Below, piece by piece: positions 17,981 through 27,152 of a stretch of DNA of 64,000 nucleotides. The translations under genes and the position numbers were made by a program. Under the pieces are notes generated by a model that was not told the origin of the DNA, made no database searches, and saw only the letters and a program-made list of their open reading frames with translations. Each line of letters starts with the position of its first letter. The first letter of the stretch is position 1. The DNA comes from Asticcacaulis endophyticus (GTDB lineage: Bacteria; Pseudomonadota; Alphaproteobacteria; Caulobacterales; Caulobacteraceae): contig NZ_BMZB01000004.1 of assembly GCF_014652575.1 (NCBI RefSeq), positions 289,860 through 353,859 on the forward strand, in the 5' to 3' direction.

Positions 17981-18630
17981 TGGATCGCCCCTTTATCACC
18001 CTTAAGCTGGCGACGACTCTGGATGGCCGCATTGCGACGGCATCTGGCCAGAGCCGCTGGATTACGGGTGAAGAGGCGCGCCGGTGTGTCCATGAACTGA
18101 GAGCGGGGCATGATGCCGTACTGGTGGGTATAGAAACCGTTATCAAGGATGACCCGGAACTTACAGTGCGTCTGCAAGGCTATGAAGGCTTTCAGCCGAC
18201 GCGCATCGTGTTTGATTCCAAAGGCCGCATCCCGCTACATTCCAAACTGGTGCAGACGGCGCGTGTGATCCCGACGTGGGTGGTTACTACACACGACCTA
18301 AATCCTGAAATTCAGGCGGCCGGGGTCAAGGCCATCAAGGTCGCTTCCTTTCATCAGCGTGTCGATATTCTTCTGGCCATGGAGGCTCTATCGCGCGCGG
18401 GTATTGAGCGGTTGTTTATCGAAGGCGGTGGATTGATTGCCACCGCTTTCATTAAGGCGGGACTGGTTGATCGGCTTGAATGGTTTCGCTCCGCCACCAT
18501 CTTAGGCGGGGATGCGAGATCCGTGATCGGTTTTCTCAACATTGATGATATCAATGGCATGATCCGGTTTAATCGTCTTGGGGTTCAGGCCGTTGGCGAT
18601 GATCTCTGGGAAAGTTACGAGTTAAGCTAA
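17980..18630 (+). CDS. ribD: RibD-type reductase domain only (deaminase domain absent)
   Basis: 216 residues. The whole protein matches the C-terminal reductase half of RibD, which reduces the ribosyl side chain of 5-amino-6-ribosylaminouracil phosphate with NADPH: FITLKLATTLDGRIAT, SRWITGEEARRCVHELRAGHDAVLVG, DDPELTVR and IERLFIEGGGLIATAF. Normal RibD is about 320-370 residues with an N-terminal zinc deaminase (HAE...PC..C); no such motif precedes this start, and nrdR ends directly at it. The deaminase step must therefore be encoded elsewhere. It heads the ribE-ribBX-ribH cluster. A different DHFR-fold role is possible but the context argues for riboflavin. Confidence 0.85.
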   Translation: MDRPFITLKLATTLDGRIATASGQSRWITGEEARRCVHELRAGHDAVLVGIETVIKDDPELTVRLQGYEGFQPTRIVFDSKGRIPLHSKLVQTARVIPTWVVTTHDLNPEIQAAGVKAIKVASFHQRVDILLAMEALSRAGIERLFIEGGGLIATAFIKAGLVDRLEWFRSATILGGDARSVIGFLNIDDINGMIRFNRLGVQAVGDDLWESYELS

Positions 18631-18641
18631 GGCAAGAGTTT

Positions 18642-19232
18642 ATGTTTACGGGTATTATCACCGATATGGGCGAAGTCGTCGGCGTGGATCGCCATGACGG
18701 CGGCGCACGCTTTGAAATCAGAACGGCCTATGATCTAGGCGGTGTTGATCTGGGGGCGTCGATTGCCCATTCCGGATGCTGCCTGACCGTGGTGAGTAAA
18801 ACGGATGACCGTTTTACAGTTGATGTCTCCAATGAAACCCTATCTTTGACGACCTTGAAGCAATGGGAACTGGGGCAAAAAATCAATCTTGAGCGCGCAC
18901 TTAAGGTCGGTGATGAACTGGGCGGCCACATTGTCGCCGGTCATGTCGACGGCGTGGGTGAGTTAGTTAGCGTCAAATCAGACGGTGACAGCTATCGGCT
19001 GAAAATTCGTGTGCCGCGCCCCTTGCATCGCTATATAGCCCCGAAAGGCTCAATTGCGCTGGACGGCATATCGCTGACAGTCAACGAAGTCGAAGATGAT
19101 GTCTTTGGTGTCAATATCATTCCCCATACCTGGACCCATACGACATTGTCGCAAATCGGTGAGGGGGGTAAACTAAACCTTGAGATTGATCTCATGGCGC
19201 GTTATGCCGCCAGATGGCGTGAGACTGTGTAA
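18642..19232 (+). CDS. ribE: Riboflavin synthase alpha chain
   Basis: 196 residues built from two similar beta-barrel lumazine-binding repeats. The N-terminus MFTGIITDMGEV is the family hallmark; repeat 1 ends around GGHIVAGHVDGVGE, and repeat 2 has YIAPKGSIALDGISLTVNEV. It dismutates two 6,7-dimethyl-8-ribityllumazine molecules to riboflavin and a pyrimidine. It lies 11 bases after ribD and 28 bases before ribBX. Confidence 0.94.
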   Translation: MFTGIITDMGEVVGVDRHDGGARFEIRTAYDLGGVDLGASIAHSGCCLTVVSKTDDRFTVDVSNETLSLTTLKQWELGQKINLERALKVGDELGGHIVAGHVDGVGELVSVKSDGDSYRLKIRVPRPLHRYIAPKGSIALDGISLTVNEVEDDVFGVNIIPHTWTHTTLSQIGEGGKLNLEIDLMARYAARWRETV

Positions 19233-19260
19233 CGGTTTTGCGTAGAAGGACTTTGACATT

Positions 19261-20406
19261 ATGACCCTGCACAGTGCGCAAACGGATCTGACGAACATAG
19301 ATCACGAAAGCCCCATCTCGCCGATCGAGGATATCCTTGAGGATGCGCGTAACGGCAGGCCCTATATTCTGGTCGATGCCGAAGATCGTGAAAATGAAGG
19401 CGATGTGATCATACCGGCCCAGATGGCGACCCCTGATATGGTCAACTTCATGGCTCGGCACGCGCGCGGTCTTATTTGCCTGGCGATTACGCCTGAGCGG
19501 GCCAGACAATTGCGCCTGCCGCCGATGGCCCATGATAACGGCGCGCGCAACGGCACAGCCTTTACCGTGGCTATCGAGGCCAAAGAGGGGGTCACAACCG
19601 GTATATCGGCCCATGATCGCGCCCGTACCATCGCGGTGGCCGTTGATCCCACAAAGGATTCCCAAGATATCGTCAGTCCCGGCCATGTGTTTCCGCTGGT
19701 CGCGCGTGATGGCGGGGTTTTGGTGCGCGCGGGTCATACCGAAGCGGCGGTCGATATTTCACGCATGGCCGGACTTAACCCGGCCGGTGTCATTTGCGAA
19801 GTCATGAACGATGACGGCACGATGGCACGCTTGCCGGATCTGGTGAAGTTTGCCCAGCTTCATGGCCTGAAAATTGGTACGATTGCCGATCTGATCGCGT
19901 ATCGTCGCCGGACTGAGCGTTTCGTTGAGCGTGTGCTCGAAAAACCATTCCAGAGTCAGTGGGGCGGTAATTTCCGTCTTTTTGTCTATCGCAATCGGAT
20001 TGATCAGTCCGAACATATTGCCTTGGTCAAGCACCAGCCTGTGCCGCATCAGGCAGCCCTGGTGCGTATGCATCAGCTTGATGTCGCCTCAGATGTATTG
20101 GGAGGGATCGGTGGTGCCTCCCGGGCAAACCTGATCGAAGCGGCCATGAAGGCGTTGTCGGAGTTTGATGGCCCGTCCGTAATGGTCATGCTTCGCGATC
20201 CGGACCCCAAGGTTCTGTCATCCCGGTTTGCCTCTGAGGACCCGGTAGGGCTCGGTGCGCGCGGTCTTCGTGATTACGGCGTGGGTGCGCAAATTCTTTT
20301 AGATCTTGGCGTTCGTGATATGATTGCCTTGTCGTCGTCAAAACCCAAACCGGCAGCTCTGGAAGGTTACGGCTTATCAATCGTTGACTGGCAAAATCTG
20401 GCTTGA
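19261..20406 (+). CDS. ribBX: 3,4-dihydroxy-2-butanone 4-phosphate synthase with degenerate GTP cyclohydrolase II domain (RibBX type)
   Basis: 381 residues. The N-terminal half (about 20-215) is an intact DHBP synthase: VDAEDRENEGDVIIP, TGISAHDRARTI and RAGHTEAAVDISR provide the metal and substrate ligands, so it makes the four-carbon unit from ribulose 5-phosphate. The C-terminal half (about 220-381) has the GTP cyclohydrolase II fold (RDYGVGAQILLDLGV, LEGYGLSIVDW), but the three zinc cysteines are missing: the usual CxxE/Q-C region reads MHQLDVASDVL and the usual RCDCG reads IGGASR; the RQEGRGIGL motif is also absent. This matches the published RibBX variant, which lacks cyclohydrolase activity. 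Confidence 0.9.
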   Translation: MTLHSAQTDLTNIDHESPISPIEDILEDARNGRPYILVDAEDRENEGDVIIPAQMATPDMVNFMARHARGLICLAITPERARQLRLPPMAHDNGARNGTAFTVAIEAKEGVTTGISAHDRARTIAVAVDPTKDSQDIVSPGHVFPLVARDGGVLVRAGHTEAAVDISRMAGLNPAGVICEVMNDDGTMARLPDLVKFAQLHGLKIGTIADLIAYRRRTERFVERVLEKPFQSQWGGNFRLFVYRNRIDQSEHIALVKHQPVPHQAALVRMHQLDVASDVLGGIGGASRANLIEAAMKALSEFDGPSVMVMLRDPDPKVLSSRFASEDPVGLGARGLRDYGVGAQILLDLGVRDMIALSSSKPKPAALEGYGLSIVDWQNLA

Positions 20407-20450
20407 TTGTCTAACCGGCCGCCTTTGAAATTTAGTTTGAGGAATATCTA

Positions 20451-20924
20451 TTGTCACAAGAACAACCCTTGCGCATCCTGATCGTCGAAAGCCGGTTTTA
20501 TGATGATATTTCTGACGAGCTTCTGGCCGGAGCCAAATCTGCGCTCGAAGCCTACGGGGCTGAGTACGACGTGGTGACGGTGCCGGGGGCGTTTGAGGTG
20601 CCGGCGGCGATCGCCATGGCCGAAGATGCGGCGCATCGTCCAACGGGCCGTTATTACGATGGTTATGTGGCTCTAGGCTGCGTCATTCGCGGGGATACCA
20701 CCCACTATGATTATGTCTGTACGGAATCGGCCCGCGGCCTGATGGATCTGTCGATGAACCAGCGTCTGGCGATCGGTTACGGTATTCTGACGGTCGAAGA
20801 CGAAGATCAGGCCTGGGTGCGGGCACGACGCTCCGAAGGCGACAAGGGCGGCACGGTGGCCAAGGTTTGTCTTGATATGATTTCGCTGCGCAAATCCTTG
20901 CTGGGTGGTGGCGTTCATGACTGA
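20451..20924 (+). CDS. ribH: 6,7-dimethyl-8-ribityllumazine synthase
   Basis: 157 residues from TTG 20451, supported by GAGGA at normal distance and by the absence of an alternative start. The lumazine synthase pattern is clear: [32 protein letters not shown] and [18 protein letters not shown] (His in the active site). It condenses the RibD-branch pyrimidine with the RibB-derived C4 unit and forms pentamers or 60-mers. The 3' end overlaps the nusB start by eight bases. Confidence 0.94.
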   Translation: MSQEQPLRILIVESRFYDDISDELLAGAKSALEAYGAEYDVVTVPGAFEVPAAIAMAEDAAHRPTGRYYDGYVALGCVIRGDTTHYDYVCTESARGLMDLSMNQRLAIGYGILTVEDEDQAWVRARRSEGDKGGTVAKVCLDMISLRKSLLGGGVHD

Positions 20925-21441
20925 GTCCCCTAAGCCACAAAGCCTTAAGGAGGTCATGGAGCACCTCAATACACCCGAAGTTAAGGGCAAAACCCTAAGT
21001 GCCCGCGACAAGCAGGCGCGTACCGTAGCGCGACTGGTTCTGGTGCAGGCGCTCTACCAGATGGAGCTGACCGGGCAGGGTGTTGAGACCATAGTTCGTG
21101 AGTTCTCTGATTTCCGCTTTGACGGCGATCTGGAAGGTGAACCTCTGGGGGAAGGCGATATCGATTTTTTCTCCGATGGTCTACGCACGGTCGTCAAAGA
21201 GCAATCAACTATTGATCGTAATATCGCGGAGCGTCTGGCGGCGGGGTGGCGGCTGGATCGTATCGACACGACTCTGCGGGCCATTCTGCGCTCCGGGGCG
21301 TGGGAACTTGGTTTCCGCAAGGATATAGGCAAGGAAGTCGTGATCAACGAATATGTGGAAATCGCCAAGGCATTTTTCGGGGAAACCGAAGCGAAATTCG
21401 TCAATGGCGCGCTTGATGGCATTGCGCGCGATGTAAGATGA
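20917..21441 (+). CDS. nusB: Transcription antitermination factor NusB
   Basis: 174 residues from ATG 20917, with GGTGG upstream; an earlier GTG (20905) would add four residues. An N-terminal extension of about 28 residues precedes the all-helical core [18 protein letters not shown]. The C-terminal motif is [28 protein letters not shown]. NusB binds boxA RNA with S10 in rRNA antitermination. It overlaps ribH at its start and thiL at its end (ATGA). Confidence 0.93.
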   Translation: MTESPKPQSLKEVMEHLNTPEVKGKTLSARDKQARTVARLVLVQALYQMELTGQGVETIVREFSDFRFDGDLEGEPLGEGDIDFFSDGLRTVVKEQSTIDRNIAERLAAGWRLDRIDTTLRAILRSGAWELGFRKDIGKEVVINEYVEIAKAFFGETEAKFVNGALDGIARDVR

Positions 21442-22403
21442 CGGATAATTCCGAATTCAGCGTGATCGATAGATTGTTCAGGCCCCTTGCGGGCCTGACG
21501 TCTGAGGCACGCGGATTACGGGATGACGTGGCGGTTTTACCCTCCGACAATACACACGATCTGGTGGTTACGACCGATGCTATGGTCGAAGGTGTGCATT
21601 TTTTAAGCACGGACCCGCTCGATAAGGTCGCGCAAAAACTGCTGCGGGTAAACCTGTCTGATCTGGCCGCCAAGGGCGCGGTGCCTTATGGTTATCAATT
21701 ATTGACAGCCTGGCCGCACGGATTGCCGTTTGAAGCCAAACAAACCTTTGCCAAAGGGCTTAAGGCTGATCAGGCGCGGTTCAATGTAGCACTTTTCGGC
21801 GGGGATACGGTGTCGACGCCGGGGCCGTTGATGGTCAGTGTAACGCTGTTCGGTCGCGTAGCGAAGGGGCAGACTGTGGCGCGCGCAGGCGCGAAAGCCG
21901 GTGATCGGGTGCTGGTTAGTGGCCCTATCGGTCAGGGCTATCTCGGTCTGAAAGTCTTGCAGGGGGAATATCCGGAGCTTGCGGCTGAATTTAAAGCTGA
22001 ATTGGTTGATACTTATCAATTGCCTCAGCCGCGTCTTGATATGGCGGACGTGGTAAGGGCCAATGCACACGCTTCAATGGATATTTCAGATGGTTTGGTG
22101 GCTGATACTGGCCATATCGCTCAGGCATCGCGGGTGGATATAGATATTGACCTTAACCGGGTGCCGACGTCACGGGCGGCGCGGGCGGCCATGGCATTAG
22201 GTGCCAGCGTGCTGGATCTGATCAGTGGCGGCGATGACTATCAGATTTTGTGCACAGCGTCAGGGGAGCGCGCCAAAGCCCTGTGTGAAGCGGGTTTTGT
22301 CGATATTGGTGAGTGTTTCCCGGCCAAAAGTCAGGGACAGGTCATTGTACTGTCAGATGGTAAGCCCGTTGAGATAGAAAATACCGGCTGGGTGCATAGC
22401 TGA
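21438..22403 (+). CDS. thiL: Thiamine-monophosphate kinase
   Basis: 321 residues of the AIR synthase/PurM-like superfamily. Recognisable ATP and Mg2+ motifs are GLRDDVAVLPS, VTTDAMVEGVHFL and VNLSDLAAKGAVP, and the later MDISDGLVADTGHIA and ISGGDDYQIL. It phosphorylates thiamine monophosphate to thiamine diphosphate. The start overlaps the nusB stop. The ribH-nusB-thiL order is frequent in proteobacteria. Confidence 0.94.
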   Translation: MTDNSEFSVIDRLFRPLAGLTSEARGLRDDVAVLPSDNTHDLVVTTDAMVEGVHFLSTDPLDKVAQKLLRVNLSDLAAKGAVPYGYQLLTAWPHGLPFEAKQTFAKGLKADQARFNVALFGGDTVSTPGPLMVSVTLFGRVAKGQTVARAGAKAGDRVLVSGPIGQGYLGLKVLQGEYPELAAEFKAELVDTYQLPQPRLDMADVVRANAHASMDISDGLVADTGHIAQASRVDIDIDLNRVPTSRAARAAMALGASVLDLISGGDDYQILCTASGERAKALCEAGFVDIGECFPAKSQGQVIVLSDGKPVEIENTGWVHS

Positions 22404-22440
22404 TCACCAAATTTCAACCTATTTCGGGTTGAATAGTGGT

Positions 22441-22872
22441 ATGCGCATTTCATTTATAACTCTGCTGATTTCGTTTTTGGTCTCCATTTTTCTGCCGCTC
22501 TCGGTGGCCCATGCATCGGGTGCGCCTAAAAAGGAAGAAGCCGAGGCCGGGCCGCCATATGTACGTCTATCTTCGGTAGCCATACCGGTTTTTGAAAATC
22601 AGTCAGTGGTGAACTACATTTTTCTGACGGTAAGGTTGAATCTGACTGCCAAGGCTGATGTCAACAAGCTGCGCGAAAAAGAGCCCTATTTCCGTAATCA
22701 ACTCATGCAGGCGGCCTATAAGACCTCTTTTGCACTGCCAGATAAAAGCGATACTCTGGATGAGGCGCGCTTCAAAAAGGTCATGATTGGGGAATTCAGT
22801 CGTGTATCAGGGCCGGGCATGATCCAGAGTATTGAAATCTTGGATCAAAACCCAAAACGCCGTCGTCGCTGA
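22441..22872 (+). CDS. Exported protein, possibly FliL-like, function unknown
   Basis: 143 residues from ATG 22441 (a TTG at 22429 would add four). The N-terminus ISFITLLISFLVSIFLPLSVAHASG is a clear signal sequence. The mature part (YVRLSSVAIPVFENQSVVNYIFLTVRLNLTA...) has the alternating strand then long helix pattern of the FliL periplasmic domain, and ends in a basic KRRRR tail. The likeness to FliL is weak and from pattern only; no flagellar genes are adjacent. It follows thiL by 37 bases and may be its operon partner. Confidence 0.6.
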   Translation: MRISFITLLISFLVSIFLPLSVAHASGAPKKEEAEAGPPYVRLSSVAIPVFENQSVVNYIFLTVRLNLTAKADVNKLREKEPYFRNQLMQAAYKTSFALPDKSDTLDEARFKKVMIGEFSRVSGPGMIQSIEILDQNPKRRRR

Positions 22873-22954
22873 AAGCTATAAGACGCCAGTTGTCTGAATA
22901 TTTTATCTATGTCTTGTGCCTCGGTTGTTGTGTGTGCGTCGCACAATATTCGTC

Positions 22955-22980
22955 TAAGTGATCAGGTGTCATATCACTTA
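22955..22980. repeat. Inverted repeat in the hppA upstream region
   Basis: Perfect 8-base arms TAAGTGAT and ATCACTTA with a 10-base spacer, 172 bases before the hppA start. It may be an operator or an RNA hairpin. The rest of the 279-base gap (22873-23151) shows no gene. Confidence 0.4.
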
Positions 22981-23151
22981 AATGGCATAATTAATCCCTT
23001 GATCTTGCATGTATTGTTAAGTTTTGGCACACTTTGAAAGGTGTTGGGGGCGTTTCACGTTATCTGAACACTATCAAATGCCAATAAAGGCAAGCGAATC
23101 CCGATCCGTTTGCCGCTCATAATTAAAACAAGTGCAATACAGGGGTTATCA

Positions 23152-25338
23152 ATGACAACAGAGTTGGTAAGCGTGGCTGGGCCAGACATAGGCGCCACTA
23201 TTGGTCTGGTGCTGGCAACAGGTGTTGTGGCGTTGCTGTTCGGTGTGGTGCAGACCTTTGGGCTGATGAAAGCCGATCAGGGATCGCCCGCGATGAGGGC
23301 TATCGCGGCCGCCATTCAGGAAGGGGCTCAGGCCTATCTCAAGCGTCAATATACGACCATTGCCTTAGTCGGCGTGGTCATTTTTGTTTTGGCGTGGGTG
23401 TTTTTAAGCGATCTGGCGGCCATAGGGTTTCTGGTTGGTGCGGTTCTGTCCGGTGCGGCAGGCTTTGCTGGCATGTTAATATCGGTGCGCGCCAATGTCC
23501 GCACCGCTCAGGCTGCGTCGCAAAGCCTGCAAAAGGGGCTCGATCTGGCCTTTAGTGCCGGGGCTATTACGGGACTGTTCGTGGCGGGCGGTGCCCTTTT
23601 GGCGGTGACCGGATACTATGCCGTGTTGACCCTTGGTATCGGGCTTGACGGCACCAGTCGCGATGTCATCGATGCTCTGGTCGCCCTTGGATTTGGGGCG
23701 TCGCTGATTTCGATCTTTGCGCGGCTGGGCGGTGGCATCTTCACCAAGGGCGCGGATGTCGGCGGTGATATGGTCGGTAAGGTCGAGGCCGGTATTCCCG
23801 AAGATGACCCCAGAAATCCGGCCACCATTGCGGATAATGTTGGCGATAATGTCGGCGACTGCGCGGGTATGGCGGCGGATCTGTTTGAAACCTATGCCGT
23901 TACCGTCGTGGCAACGATGGTGCTGGCGGCCATATTCTTTGCGGGTACGCCGTGGGTTGATCGCATGATGGTGCTTCCGCTGGTCATCTGCGGGGCCTGT
24001 ATACTGACGTCGATTGCCGGAACCTTCTTTGTGAAATTAGGCAAAGACAACAATATTATGAATGCCCTTTATAAGGGCTTGATCGTGACCGGCGTGCTGT
24101 CGGTAGCGGCACTGGCCGCGGTTGTGCATTATTTTATCGGCTTTGATACGCCCATTAATTATGCAGGCGCCCCTCAAGCCTTTACCGGAATGACGCTATT
24201 TTATTGCGGGCTTGTTGGGCTTGCGGTTACGGCGGGTTTCATTGTGGTGACAGAGTATTATACCGGCACCGGTAAGCGGCCTGTGGTGTCCATTGCTCAG
24301 GCTTCGGTCACCGGGCATGGCACCAATGTCATTCAGGGGCTGGCGGTGTCGATGGAATCAACGGCGATACCGGCGCTCATCATCGTCTTTGGGATTATCA
24401 GTTGTTATCTGCTGGCCGGACTGTTCGGCATTGCCATTGCCACGACCACTATGCTGGCCTTAGCGGGCATGATCGTGGCGCTCGATGCCTTTGGGCCGGT
24501 CACGGATAATGCGGGCGGAATCGCGGAGATGGCAGGGCTTGATAAGGATGTGCGCCACACGACCGATGCTCTGGATGCGGTTGGCAATACGACCAAGGCT
24601 GTCACCAAGGGCTATGCTATCGGCTCAGCCGGGTTGGGGGCGCTGGTTCTCTTTGCGGCTTACACGTCCGATCTGCAATATTTCAGCGCCAATGCGGCGC
24701 CGGGATCATTCTTTGAAGGGCTTGGTGAACTGACATTCTCTCTGTCCAGTCCCTGGGTGGTGATCGGTTTGCTGATCGGTGGGCTTTTGCCGTACCTGTT
24801 TGCTGGTATGGGCATGACGGCGGTCGGTCGTGCGGCGCAAAGCGTCGTAGAAGAGGTGCGGCGTCAGTTCAGGGAAAATCCGGGCATCATGCAGGGCACG
24901 GTTAAGCCCGACTACGGCCGGGCCGTGGATATGCTGACCAAGGCCGCGATTCGGGAAATGGTGATCCCGTCGCTTCTGCCGGTGTTGTCGCCGATCGTCC
25001 TGTTCTTCGTGGTTTATCACATCGGTGGAGCGGTTCCGGCTTTCGAAGCGTTAGGTGCCATGCTGCTTGGGGTTATCGTTACGGGCATATTTGTGGCCAT
25101 TTCGATGACGTCGGGCGGCGGTGCCTGGGACAATGCTAAGAAATCGTTTGAAGATGGCTTTACAGATAAGGACGGTGTGAAGCATTTCAAGGGCTCCGAG
25201 GCCCATAAGGCATCGGTAACCGGCGATACGGTCGGTGACCCTTATAAGGATACGTCCGGCCCGGCCATTAACCCGATGATCAAGATCACCAATATTGTGG
25301 CCTTGCTCATGCTGGCGGTTTTGGCGCACGCAGGCTGA
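23152..25338 (+). CDS. hppA: Membrane-bound proton-translocating pyrophosphatase
   Basis: 728 residues with about 15-16 hydrophobic segments. ATG 23152 is chosen because AGGGG lies seven bases upstream. It couples hydrolysis of pyrophosphate to proton export across the inner membrane. The PPi/Mg2+ site is seen in [38 protein letters not shown] and the C-terminal [14 protein letters not shown]. The phrase [17 protein letters not shown] has Lys where K+-dependent enzymes have Ala, so this is the K+-independent type common in alphaproteobacteria. A strong terminator follows. Confidence 0.94.
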   Translation: MTTELVSVAGPDIGATIGLVLATGVVALLFGVVQTFGLMKADQGSPAMRAIAAAIQEGAQAYLKRQYTTIALVGVVIFVLAWVFLSDLAAIGFLVGAVLSGAAGFAGMLISVRANVRTAQAASQSLQKGLDLAFSAGAITGLFVAGGALLAVTGYYAVLTLGIGLDGTSRDVIDALVALGFGASLISIFARLGGGIFTKGADVGGDMVGKVEAGIPEDDPRNPATIADNVGDNVGDCAGMAADLFETYAVTVVATMVLAAIFFAGTPWVDRMMVLPLVICGACILTSIAGTFFVKLGKDNNIMNALYKGLIVTGVLSVAALAAVVHYFIGFDTPINYAGAPQAFTGMTLFYCGLVGLAVTAGFIVVTEYYTGTGKRPVVSIAQASVTGHGTNVIQGLAVSMESTAIPALIIVFGIISCYLLAGLFGIAIATTTMLALAGMIVALDAFGPVTDNAGGIAEMAGLDKDVRHTTDALDAVGNTTKAVTKGYAIGSAGLGALVLFAAYTSDLQYFSANAAPGSFFEGLGELTFSLSSPWVVIGLLIGGLLPYLFAGMGMTAVGRAAQSVVEEVRRQFRENPGIMQGTVKPDYGRAVDMLTKAAIREMVIPSLLPVLSPIVLFFVVYHIGGAVPAFEALGAMLLGVIVTGIFVAISMTSGGGAWDNAKKSFEDGFTDKDGVKHFKGSEAHKASVTGDTVGDPYKDTSGPAINPMIKITNIVALLMLAVLAHAG

Positions 25339-25344
25339 AATTGA

Positions 25345-25374
25345 AAAGGCTCCGCTTTGGCGGGGCCTTTTTTA
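25345..25374 (+). terminator. Intrinsic terminator of hppA
   Basis: An 11-base stem (AAAGGCTCCGC / GCGGGGCCTTT, one T-G pair) with a TTTG loop, followed by a T-run. It begins six bases after the hppA stop; the T-run contains the end of the convergent HxlR gene. Confidence 0.85.
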
Positions 25375-25761
25375 CTTGGCTGATTCAGTCGGCTGGTCCT
25401 CGGCAACATTATCGAAACGCTTGCGCGCGTTCAGGACTTCGTTGCGCGTATTGATAGCCCAGGCCCATAACGTATTCACGGGCTGGATCAGCGACAGGCC
25501 TAATGGCGTAAGTTCGTAATCGGCAAAGCCATGGCGGTGACTGTTGTGGACGATAAAGCCATCGCGTTCCAGGGCGCGCAGCACTAGTGACAGCATACGT
25601 TGAGATATCCCCTCGACTTCGCGCTTAAGCTCGCTGAAGCGTTTGGGACGATCTTTGAGTGTCAGGATTATATGGAGGCTCCAGCGATCGCCCAGTCGGT
25701 CAAGCAGGTCTCGCAATGCCACACAATCGTGGGTTTCCGGCATCTCAGTCAATCGCGCCAT
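25372..25761 (-). CDS. HxlR-family winged-helix regulator
   Basis: 129 residues. The pattern CVALRDLLDRLGDRWSLHIILTLKDRPKRFSELKREVEGISQRMLSLVLRALERDG is the HxlR winged helix-turn-helix with a cysteine near the N-terminus (Cys13), which in some members senses oxidants or electrophiles. ATG 25761 is supported by GAGG nine bases upstream. It converges on hppA; no obvious target gene is adjacent on its upstream side except the bamE region. The regulon cannot be told. Confidence 0.87.
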   Translation of the reverse strand: MARLTEMPETHDCVALRDLLDRLGDRWSLHIILTLKDRPKRFSELKREVEGISQRMLSLVLRALERDGFIVHNSHRHGFADYELTPLGLSLIQPVNTLWAWAINTRNEVLNARKRFDNVAEDQPTESAK

Positions 25762-25902
25762 CTATGCGGCCTCCTACTCGGTACGCAACAATAAGGCGCA
25801 CAGCTATGTTCTCATACGTTGAGGACGTAAAGCTGGATTGCTTGTAAGTTGTTTTTATTGCCTATTCGTCGGAAGCAGACCCGTTTCAGGCGGAAACGCG
25901 AC

Positions 25903-26397
25903 CTATTCGCGACGACGCTGACCGCCGGGATTGGAATCTTCCTCGTTCGTAATGGTCTGACGACCGACGTTGCCGAGGATTTGCTCAAGCGCCGTCAGTT
26001 CGCGGCCACGGGTAGGGGTCTTGGCCTGATTGAAATCGACGGCGCGTCCATCAGCCAGCGTCAGGGTTTTGACTTCCTTGACGACCTGCGAGGATTTGTC
26101 GAATTCAATAACCGTTACCTTACGGTTGGTCACTTCCGACTTTTTGTAGGTCATTTTGCGCGAGGTCTGGTCGATATAGTACCAGATGCCGGGTTCAAAC
26201 GATGCTGTCAGAGATGGCGACCCCAGTTTAGTGCGCACTGAGGTTTGGGTATCTTCGCCGACCTTGATGTCCTTAGAGGGGTCAACATCGGACACCAGAT
26301 ACCCCTGACGGGATATCGTAGGCGCGCAGGCCGTCAATGTACCGGCCATAATTCCGGCAAGGGCAACAAAAGGAATGAGGCGTTTGAACGTAATCAT
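25903..26397 (-). CDS. bamE: Outer membrane assembly lipoprotein BamE (SmpA/OmlA)
   Basis: 164 residues with a lipoprotein signal; the lipobox is TLTAC, with the lipidated Cys at about residue 24. The BamE core reads GEDTQTSVRTKLGSPSLTASFEPGIWYYIDQTSRK. It is a periplasm-facing lipoprotein of the BAM complex that inserts outer membrane beta-barrels. The C-terminal tail (about 120-164) is longer than in E. coli and polar, as in other alphaproteobacteria. It is divergent from the cytochrome bc1 chaperone gene. Confidence 0.9.
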   Translation of the reverse strand: MITFKRLIPFVALAGIMAGTLTACAPTISRQGYLVSDVDPSKDIKVGEDTQTSVRTKLGSPSLTASFEPGIWYYIDQTSRKMTYKKSEVTNRKVTVIEFDKSSQVVKEVKTLTLADGRAVDFNQAKTPTRGRELTALEQILGNVGRQTITNEEDSNPGGQRRRE

Positions 26398-26494
26398 GGA
26401 TACCCGTGTTGAACCTGTTTGACCTTGCGGCGCTTAAAGTTTAGGTCTTTCGACCACCAGTCCTTATATCGAAATCTTACGGCAAACCATACTC

Positions 26495-27070
26495 ATGTTG
26501 CAAAAACTTTTGGCAGTGTTCGCAAATTTCAAGCCCCGGCCTGCCGTCGTCGTCGGTCAGATTCTGTATGGGCAATGTGTGTCGCAATCAAGGCAGGTGC
26601 CTTTTTATGTTGAATACGGCGTTAAGGACGAAATCAGCGCCCGGTTTGAGCTGTTGTGCCTGCATGTGATTCTAGCTTTGCAAACACTGAAGCTGCCTGT
26701 ATCCGATCCCCACCATGAACAGGCTAAAGAAACCGCTCAGGCGCTGTTTGATTCTCTGCTGCGCGGACTTGATGATACCATGCGCGAGCAGGGCGTCGGT
26801 GACCTTAGCGTGGCTAAAAAGATGAAGGCATTGGGCAAGGTTGTTTATGCCCGCATCAAGGGGTGGGATGATCTGCTAGAGTCGGGGGCTTCTTTGGAGC
26901 ACATGACTGATTATATTTTACGTACAGTCTATGCGGATGATGAGGCGGTCGCGGGCACGGCTCCTGCTGCAAAGGCTGAAGATTTGGCCGAATATGTCGA
27001 TAGGGCTCGAAAAACCCTGTCGTTATCAGACCTGTTGCATGGTAAAAGTGTGTGGCCAGCCTTAAGCTGA
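26495..27070 (+). CDS. Ubiquinol-cytochrome c chaperone family protein (CBP3/UQCC1-like)
   Basis: 191 residues. The core (about 30-150) contains VPFYVEYGVKDEISARFELLCLHVILALQTL and LFDSLLRGLDDTMREQGVGDLSVAKKMKALGKVVYARIKGWDD, the pattern of the Ubiq_cyt_C_chap family. In mitochondria the homologue helps assemble cytochrome b of complex III; a similar role here is inference. The gene is divergent from bamE and 82 bases upstream of yceD, an arrangement typical of alphaproteobacteria. Confidence 0.85.
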   Translation: MLQKLLAVFANFKPRPAVVVGQILYGQCVSQSRQVPFYVEYGVKDEISARFELLCLHVILALQTLKLPVSDPHHEQAKETAQALFDSLLRGLDDTMREQGVGDLSVAKKMKALGKVVYARIKGWDDLLESGASLEHMTDYILRTVYADDEAVAGTAPAAKAEDLAEYVDRARKTLSLSDLLHGKSVWPALS

Positions 27071-27152
27071 CCATACTTAAGCTGAGACGAATAACGAACC
27101 TGTATAAACCCTGGGGATGATTTCCAATAAGCCAGGTGCGTGGAGTATGAAT

